Below are positions 57,117 to 64,000 of a stretch of 64,000 nucleotides of DNA, in pieces; positions within the stretch are counted from its first letter, which is position 1, and the number at the start of each line of letters is the position of its first letter. Origin of the DNA: Strobilurus pachycystidiatus. Lineage: Eukaryota > Basidiomycota > Agaricomycetes > Agaricales > Physalacriaceae. The notes under the pieces are model-generated. The model saw only the letters and a program-made list of their open reading frames with translations. It was not told the origin of the DNA and searched no databases. The stretch is taken from the NCBI GenBank assembly GCA_019915135.1, contig JAHLMK010000023.1:620001-684000 (forward strand). The letters run 5' to 3'. Made by a program: the position numbers and the translations under genes.

Positions 57117-57721
57117 CTAGGTACTGGTATGGATCCTATCAGCGTAGCTCTTGGATATGAGTTGCATCGATCCCTTTGCCTTTGAAAACAGCCTATGAGT
57201 CCCGACTCCGCTGCTGCAAGCCTTGTAGTCATTTTGGGAATCATAGTAATCACCGACGCGAATCGCCACCCAGACAGGTATGCTATCCGCGCGGTATTCC
57301 CACAGTCCAGCTTCTTGGGCGACAACCATCACGATGAGGACAACAGATTGCCCATCCGGCGCTTGGATGTGCGGAGGTGGTCTGTTCAGATCCGGCTTTG
57401 TGTGGGCGAACAAAGTCGCGACGACATCCAAAGTCCTCCGGATGGTGTTCAATTTGATGCTGTTATTGGCGCTGCATCAGTGTGTGCACTGCGGGTCTAA
57501 GGATCAACGTACTCGATATTGGCTTCATCCAGAGGCCGTTCCGGTGCTTCCGAGGGTGCCCTTTTTTTCCCTTTGAAGATAGTGGAAATTGAAGCCGAAT
57601 GTAGGTCCTTCAAGGCGCGCACTGGGCCAGCCCATGGTCCGGGTGTAGCCAAACGCGCTGGGGCAGGTGCGGCGGGAGTCGGTGTGGCGGCAGGCGGAGG
57701 ATATGTAGCGCGGGGAGGCAT
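57117..57721 (-). CDS. Small protein of unknown function
   Basis: ATG at 57721 opens MPPRATYPPPAATPTPAAPA and runs 73 codons to EANIEYVDP. A second block on the same strand, about 57460-57117, reads LNTIRRTLDVVATLFAHTKP and SIPVWVAIRVGDYYDSQ. A join through an intron GTTGAT...GATGCAG at about 57500 is possible but would be only some 37 bp. Pro/Ala-rich N-terminus, no recognised domain. Whether it is one gene is uncertain. Confidence 0.35.
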
Positions 57722-58447
57722 TTTCAAGATAACAACACTACGTGCACGTATGAGTCATTGGATTGACATGCTGGAGGATCAAACACACCTATCCGCTCTT
57801 TCCAGTGGCGTTGTCACCCGGCTTTGTGGGAGGTTATCTTGCTCAAATAGGGTGTGGAAGGCAGGTAGCCGAGCATAGGCGGCCTCCCTGAGAAGTTTGT
57901 ATCGTACTTCGAAGGTCTCGATCCTGGGAGTGAACGAAGTCGCGAGCGGCATGAGTGGCGATGAGTATGGATTGGTACAGTGTTACATAGTCTGATCCGT
58001 GGAGTCGAGAGTTTGCCGGGTCACGTTAGCGCGGAGGAATTAGCGGTCACCGCGGTGTGACTGAGATTCTGGTGGCTGTCACTGTCGGTGTCGGCCCAAA
58101 AACTGGCTAGACTCATCATGTCGACTCGACTATTTTCTGCTATTCTTCACTTAGAACGGTCCTCGACCCGTCGGGACTCAGAAGCTCAGGAATGCTCAAG
58201 ACTTGTCCTCTATGCGTACCTGATTGTGACGCGTGGTCCTGACCGAAGCTCGGAGCAAATGGTTTCTTTGTCCCATCCCCTTCTTTGTTCCTCGATTGCG
58301 TCTCAACATAAGAGGCCGCCTCATTCACAGCGCCTCCACACGTCTACCCATCCACCCATCCACACTTGCCACTCGCCACTTGCCACTTGCCACTCGCCAC
58401 TGCACGTCCGACCTAATGGCTGTACCTTACGAGCGGAAACACGGTCA
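57722..58447. other. Intergenic region with CACTTGCC tandem motif
   Basis: Near 58370-58400 a short tandem array of CACTCGCCACTTGCC. ORFs on either strand lack support. Confidence 0.35.
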
Positions 58448-59432
58448 ATGGTGCATTTCTCCACGTCTTTTTTGACACAAGCAATTGCTCATTGACATGC
58501 AGGAGTCGTACTCTCCGACCTGGACTTGAGCATCCCTGGGCTGTCCAACAAGATATAATAATTACCAACATTTCGTTTCCTGCCCAGCTGGCTGATGAGG
58601 AGCGGTCGACCCTCGTCTTGCACCACGGCGTCACGTACGAATCTGACGACGATACCTCAAGTGTCACCAAGGTCACCATCGCATCGCTCGTTCCTCAGAA
58701 GGTACGGCATACGTCTTCCTATCTTTTCGTCAATCAACATAGCAGATCGAAACCGTCAACATTCACGTCCACTTGCCTTCGAACGTCTTGGTGGCCTTTG
58801 AGGTTACTGGTAACAAGTATGAGCTCAATTCTATGTCCTAATCCCGCTATTCACACGCCTGCAGTGACATCCATGCGTCCGGAACCTACATGTGTGCGTC
58901 GTTTTGCTGTGCTCGTTCATGAATCTTTTGACAACACCTTCTCATAGCTGTCCACATGATGAAAATTCCGGCTGAGCTCGTATGTTCACTTGCTCGTTCA
59001 TCCGCTGTTATTTGAGATGACTATCTCCAGAGAGTATCGAGTGCATTCCCGCGTGCGGATTTCCGACCGAGCGTGTCTTCGGCCAACGGGGCAGGACGCC
59101 ATACCGTAATCCTTTTGTGACTCTCTCGAGTGTTTGTGTTTAATCAATATCTTTGCAGAAGTCATCCAGCGGCCCGAAGGAGGAGAAGACGTCTAACAAT
59201 TCGAACGCCATTCTGAAGCGTAAGCAGCAACGAGATGACCGGGAGCGGGAAGCCTCCAGTTCGAAAGCGGCTGGGAAGCGCAAAGCAGTCGACGATTCTG
59301 ATGACGGGGAGAATTATGATGCGGAGAGCTCGTCTCAGGTATGTTGGCCGCAACGCTGGTCTTGTGAACCTCTCAATCAATATCGGTCGACAGGCTCGCC
59401 AGAAGAAGAAGACCCGGGGCAGTGGCAACTAG
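58448..59432 (+). CDS. Nucleoplasmin-like (FKBP N-terminal type) protein without PPIase domain
   Basis: Start MVHFSTSRTLRPGLEHPWAV; first intron would be a short 38 bp (58465-58502). Exon 2 ends at SLVPQK. Later exons add QIETVNIHVHLPSNVLVAFE, then GNNDIHASGTYM, joined across GT-AG introns. This is the order of the nucleoplasmin-like domain found at the N-terminus of fungal nuclear FKBPs (Fpr3/Fpr4), with its acidic loop (YESDDDTSS) and closing G-N-x-x-h-x-x-x-G-x-Y motif. Instead of the FKBP prolyl isomerase domain there is a Lys/Arg/Ser-rich tail (SNAILKRKQQRDDREREASS, GKRKAVDDSDDGENYDAESS) ending ARQKKKTRGSGN. Likely a nuclear histone-binding protein; the exact first exon is uncertain. Confidence 0.65.
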
Positions 59433-59628
59433 AAGTGTTCCTCCAATATGATATGATGTTACAGTAATAGTTGCGTGCATTGAGCACACGTCATATCATT
59501 GCCAATATGTTTGGAGCCTAATTAGATGATAGGTGACAAGTCCAAGATACTTCGGAAGATAGGCAAAGGCCATCAAACATGTGATATACGTTCAACGCAC
59601 CTGGTCCCGACGGTCACCAGCCAGACCC

Positions 59629-62600
59629 ATGAAAAGTTACATCAAACACGGAAAGCCCGTGCGGCCTTCACCGCGCATAGAGGCCCAGACACTCTTTCCG
59701 TGTCATTGCGTTCATTGCACCGACTCCACGTACATCGACCCGCGAACCAACGAGCCTCGTCAAGGAAGGTTATTCACGCAGAAGCAATGGGAGAAGCATC
59801 CCTGGAAGATCGAACAGGATAGCCGGGCGAATGCGCAGGCCATGTTCGACTACTTGGACGAGGAGGATGGGGCTGATTGCGATGAAGAGGCAGACGGTCA
59901 TGACGAAGAAGACATCAAAGCCAATGAGCTGAAGAGGGGCGCTGCGGAAGACGGAGACGGGATCCACGATGAAGGCGAGTATCCGTCTTTCCCAATGTCC
60001 CCTGGCTCCACTCTACGACCGCCGTCGAATTCCGGTCACACTGCGCCCAGTAGCAAGCCGATCGATGACCAACTCCTCGCATACCAGGCGTGCTTTGCCA
60101 GGGTCTCATGCTGGCCGGACACCTTGAATGATATCTCTCAAACCCCGTTCGTCTTCGTCACTCCTCGTTCCAACTCCTCCCTCCCTCCCTTTTCATCTGG
60201 TGCCGAAATTTCGGCCGCAGCTATTCCTCCACTTGACGAAACAAAGAACGCTTCACTTCTTCGCTACGTCGAGGAGCTGGAGAGGTGTCGCGGCACGGCT
60301 GCGAGGGCAAAGCAGAGCAGAAAAGCACACCATCGTCTTGTGGGCGAAAGCATAGCTAGGGCAGTAGATCAAGCTTTTGCGCGGGTGGAGGAGATAAAGC
60401 GGGTGAAGTATGCTCTGAGCCAGGAAGCTAATGTTGTTGATACCGGTATGTGGTTTCCCTGTTGTTGAAGACGTGCTAAGACCCTTCAGATCGTTATCAC
60501 TCTTTTCTTGGCTCTCATTCCTGGAATCCAATCCCTTTCCTCTGTCTGATAACTGTATCAACGCTTAGCGCCTTCGGAATGTCCATTGACCGTGCTGCTT
60601 TTCTTCTATTCCAACTCCAACTTCTCATCATTACCGTGGCCAAAGCCTTCCAAGTTCCCGATGCCCAATGTGACGCCATTCTCAATTTTGTACCGTCGGA
60701 TGTGCGTACGGCTATGAATCGTCTGCATGTCGAGCCCGTCACAAAGCCCTTCATCTGCTGTCCCCGGTGTTACGCCCTCTACGACATTCCTTCGAATCCA
60801 CCGGATGGTCTCAAGTGTACCAACGTTCCCGTGCCCGGAGGCAAACCGTGCGGCCGTGGGCTTATTCGTCGGACGAACAACGATACTTGGGTTCCTACGC
60901 GCCAATACATCTACCACGATTTGAAGCAGTGGCTTGGCCGGATGTACGCACGAGCAGGGATAGAGAAGCAACTTGACCGTACTTTGAAGGAGCTCTCGTC
61001 TACAACCGGCGAGATGAAGGACATATGGGATGGGTCAGTTCTCCAAGAATTCAAGGGACCTAATGGGGTGCACCACTTTCTGGATGGTAATGGCGAGGGT
61101 CGCCTTGTGTTTGGACTGAATCAGGACGGCATGAATCCCTTTGGTAATAGCATCGGCGGGGCGAAGGTCTCAGTGGGCCCCATCTACATGGTGTGCCTCA
61201 ATCTTCCACCCAATCTGCGGTATCGTGTCGAGAATATCTTCTTGGCGGGTATCATTCCTGGTCCCAAGGAGCCCTCCGGCGACCAGATAAATCATCTGCT
61301 CAGACCTCTGGTCGACGATCTGGAAGAGGCATGGACCTCTGGATTCTACCTTTCGCGGACCTCCTCTTTCCCTTTTGGTCGGCGCGTTCGCTGCGCGCTC
61401 ATTCCCATCATCGCTGATTTGCCCGCCGCGCGCCTCCTTGCAGGACTCGGATCCGGGAGGAGCACACATTGGTGCTCCGAGTGTGACCTACTCTTCGGAG
61501 ACCGCGACAACCTCGACCATCTAACTCGAACACCTGCGTCACGCCAAAGCATGGCGCGAAGCGGCCGACAAGGACACTAGGGATAAACTATGGAACGATC
61601 ATCATGTGCGCTACTCGGAACTTCTACGCCTTTCATATTGGGACCCGACCAAGTATGTGACCATCGACTCAATGCATGGGTTCTATCTCGGTCTCTTTCA
61701 ACGCCATTTGCGCCAGATTTGGGGGATGGACGTCACTGTAGAGGAGGGTCTTGATCTTTCTTTGCAGCGAAGTGCATACACTGCAACTGAGGACGAAACC
61801 GCAGCTGTATTTGACCGCATCCGCCAGGGCGGGGATCACAAGAATCTTGACGAGACGGTTCTTATATCAATGTGTCGGGATGCAGGGCTAAGATACGCCG
61901 ACTCGAAAGCAAAGCTCTATCGGAGGCTTGTCGAACATGTACGTGTATGATTGCGTCTGCTCAGCTTTTGTTTGACGGTCATGTGCGACTCTAGTATCGC
62001 CATCATGACATCCCTTCGGCGACAGCACCAGATCACCCAAACGCTTTGGGCAAACTCACACCAGAAAAGGCAGCATTCCAGACGGAAACCATGTCAGCGC
62101 TGGGGAAACACGGCGCCGACTTTCTTGCGGAAATGTGTTCTGAAGTCCTTGGAAAGCGATCTGTGAAGTCCTGGGAGGAATTGGGAAAGAGGCAAATGCT
62201 CGCCGCACTCCAAGCCGAGGTGCGTTGTAGCCAGTGCTGTTTGTTTGCATACATGCTCAAGGCACTTTCAGCGGAAAGCTCAAGGAATTGTGAGTGAGAA
62301 CGGACGACTCGTACAATCGAGCACTAGCCGCCATCCCGGGAAAAAGGCGGCAAAAAGTGTCATTCTCGGAGCCAACCTTTTGGCCGAGGTGCGCAAGGAT
62401 ATGGACCGACGCCAGATGCCCGACTACATTGGCCGCGCTCCGACCAGACCTGGGGATGCTGGTGCACGCAAGTTCACAGCTGACCAATGGAAGTCCTTCT
62501 GTATCCTCCATCTTCCGTACACACTCACTCGTCTCTGGGGTTCATACCGACACAGTACCGACGAGGCAGAACAACGGAAATATCAGGCTCTCCAGAACTT

Positions 62601-63638
62601 CCTCCACCTTGTGAGCGCTGTCAAGCTTGCCACGGCCAAGGTCGTCACACCGGACATGATTGCGAAGTACGAGGAGGAGTACACCGCGTATCTCCGTGGT
62701 CTGCTGCAGCTGTATCCTGGAACCCGAATCGAAAGTTACCAGCATCTGATGATGCACTTTGGGACGTTCCTCAAGCGATGGGGTCCAACTCAGGCATGGC
62801 GGTGTTTTGCGTTCGAACGGTACAACGGTCTCCTACAGAAAATCCCGACAAATGGAAAATTTGGTGAGTGTTTCGCATTGGGGTGGAATTTGAGCTCATC
62901 AGCGGTCCAGGTGAAATGGAGGCGACAATGTGTACCACATTCTGTCGTCGACAAAATGTCGCTGCTTTGTATTCGCCTGAGACGCTTCCCTCTGTTCTTG
63001 CGTCGGCGCGAGAGGCGTTCTTGCGGTACCTACACTACGACGCTCGTGGAACATGGTCGGGCGATGTCAACCCAGAGGAGACACCCAACGAATTCTATTT
63101 TACCCGTGTTTCAACTCCGTTATCCTCAGATTGCTGTGACGCGTTGGCTCGTTGGAGGTTTCGTCAGGGGTTTTCACCGTCTATCGAGACTCAGATGGGT
63201 CAACACGCCGACAAATATGTTGCTGGAAGGATGACGTTCATGACACGCAAGCAGGGCGGCGACGGCATCAGGAGTTCGAAGCTGGATCCGCATCAGGCTG
63301 TCATCACGGGCGACGGCAGAGTTGGTCTGATCAGAGAGATCTTTCTTCATACTGCTCAGGAAGGCCACCGCCAGTCGAGAAATGTGCTCCTCCTAGTTCA
63401 GCCTTTCAAAGAGCTTTCTGTTACAGAGATGGTGTACGACAACTTTCGCATTTCCTCAACGGCGAGCGGCAGGTTGGTCTCCAACAAGATGTTGCACAAG
63501 GAGATCTACTCAGTCGCCGACGTCGCGCACTGTACGGTCACTCCGCTGAAGGTGAAAGAGATTGGCACAGTTAATCATGTCTTACCTGTTGTGTACGACG
63601 AGGTCAGTCGTCCTATTCCACAGTCTGCAGCATATTGA
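59629..63638 (+). pseudogene. Plavaka-type (CACTA-like, Tnp2) transposase with one frameshift
   Basis: Start MKSYIKHGKPVRPSPRIEAQ, then a zinc-finger-like C.C..C cluster (FPCHCVHC), an acidic linker, CPRC and a second Cys cluster, and the Tnp2 nuclease region (RLVFGLNQDGMNPFGNSIGG, VGPIYMVCLNLPPNLRYRVE, IIPGPKEPSGDQINHLLRPL, DSMHGFYLGLF). Introns at about 60446-60488, 61940-61993, 62220-62266 and 62863-62911 all splice in phase. Near 61525-61535 the frame shifts between FGDRDNLD and EHLRHAKAWREAADKD with no usable intron, the only lesion found. It runs to a stop at 63638 with the C-terminal domain intact. Tnp2 transposases move CACTA-class elements; terminal inverted repeats were not found. 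Confidence 0.75.
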
Positions 63639-63786
63639 AAGTCTCAATAGCTGCACCACGGGGAGCTTGATAGTTTTGCACATAATCTTCTGTAGTAATA
63701 GCATGCTTCGACAACCAGCGGCTTGTACAGAGAAACAAATATATACATGCATACACGAGACTTGTACTGAAAGTATCCTCTGCAGT

Positions 63787-64000
63787 CTAAAGACGCGTTA
63801 TCAGATTGTTCTCCACAGCAATAGACAAGATCTTCATTGCCTCCCCCTCCGTCCAGGTAGGAATGGGAGCTCTATCGCCCAACTCTGGGTTTGCTTTCAG
63901 TGCTGCGTTACGTCCGCGAAAGCAACCGGGCTTCTGGCTGACCAAAACGACCCAGAAGACACTTTCAGCAGCGTATTTATCATTGAAGGTGGGGTAGAGT
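63787..64000 (-). CDS. 3' end of an unidentified gene (continues beyond window)
   Basis: On the minus strand the frame is open from the right edge to a TAG at 63787-63789. It reads YPTFNDKYAAESVFWVVLVS, QKPGCFRGRNAALKANPELG and WTEGEAMKILSIAVENNLIT. The pattern (VFWVV....PG.F.....A......W..G.EA..IL) faintly recalls the small RNase H1 N-terminal/caulimovirus-VI type domain common in agaricomycetes, but this is only a suggestion. About 70 C-terminal residues are visible. Confidence 0.45.
   Translation of the reverse strand, partial: LYPTFNDKYAAESVFWVVLVSQKPGCFRGRNAALKANPELGDRAPIPTWTEGEAMKILSIAVENNLITRL

Overview
The window is nuclear DNA of a filamentous fungus, most probably a mushroom-forming basidiomycete (Agaricomycetes). 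The grounds are many short (about 45-75 bp) GT-AG introns, compact genes in mixed orientation, and families typical of that class: a Plavaka-type Tnp2 transposase, agaricomycete F-box proteins, a JmjC-like protein, KOW/Spt5-like and nucleoplasmin-like proteins. No bacterial, organellar or rRNA/tRNA gene was recognised.

Layout. 1-600: fragment of a reverse transcriptase/RNase H. About 600-7063: a decayed Ty3/Gypsy element whose pol was hit cleanly by two small DNA transposons (TA and 8-bp target duplications), with an antisense gene remnant before the 3' end. 7064-11577: a complete, young, non-autonomous LTR retrotransposon with near-identical 884/894-bp LTRs, a 12-nt self-priming sequence, and an antisense gene whose two introns splice in frame to give 230 aa. 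11578-17150: AT-rich repeat DNA with a possible solo LTR, a hairpin MITE and a PIF/Harbinger transposase pseudogene. 17149-21929: an LTR end running directly into a 4.7-kb, 103-bp satellite. 21930-26600: 1.54-kb tandem duplications and a short dispersed repeat, then a chromodomain gene.

26600-64000 is gene-rich: F-box, WD40-like, a two-TM membrane protein, a 1011-aa KOW/Spt5-like protein, a second F-box protein, a RING protein, two repeat-rich proteins, a tandem-exon acidic protein, a SUN-domain protein, a tail-anchored coiled-coil protein, an 11-exon 1581-aa JmjC-like protein, a nucleoplasmin-like protein, a Plavaka transposase with one frameshift, and the 3' end of a further gene. Exon coordinates were worked out by hand from splice motifs and reading phase. 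Where total lengths are given, the chain is in phase throughout.

The most unusual signals are: (a) antisense, intron-containing, TATA-preceded genes in both LTR elements; (b) a roughly 370-bp, about 93%-identical module (promoter/5'UTR/ATG/splice donor) in front of three gene starts at 27.37, 36.30 and 51.33 kb; (c) a satellite that begins at the leader of an LTR element and inverts after about two units; (d) a gene grown by tandem duplication of a phase-symmetric 324-bp exon plus its intron.
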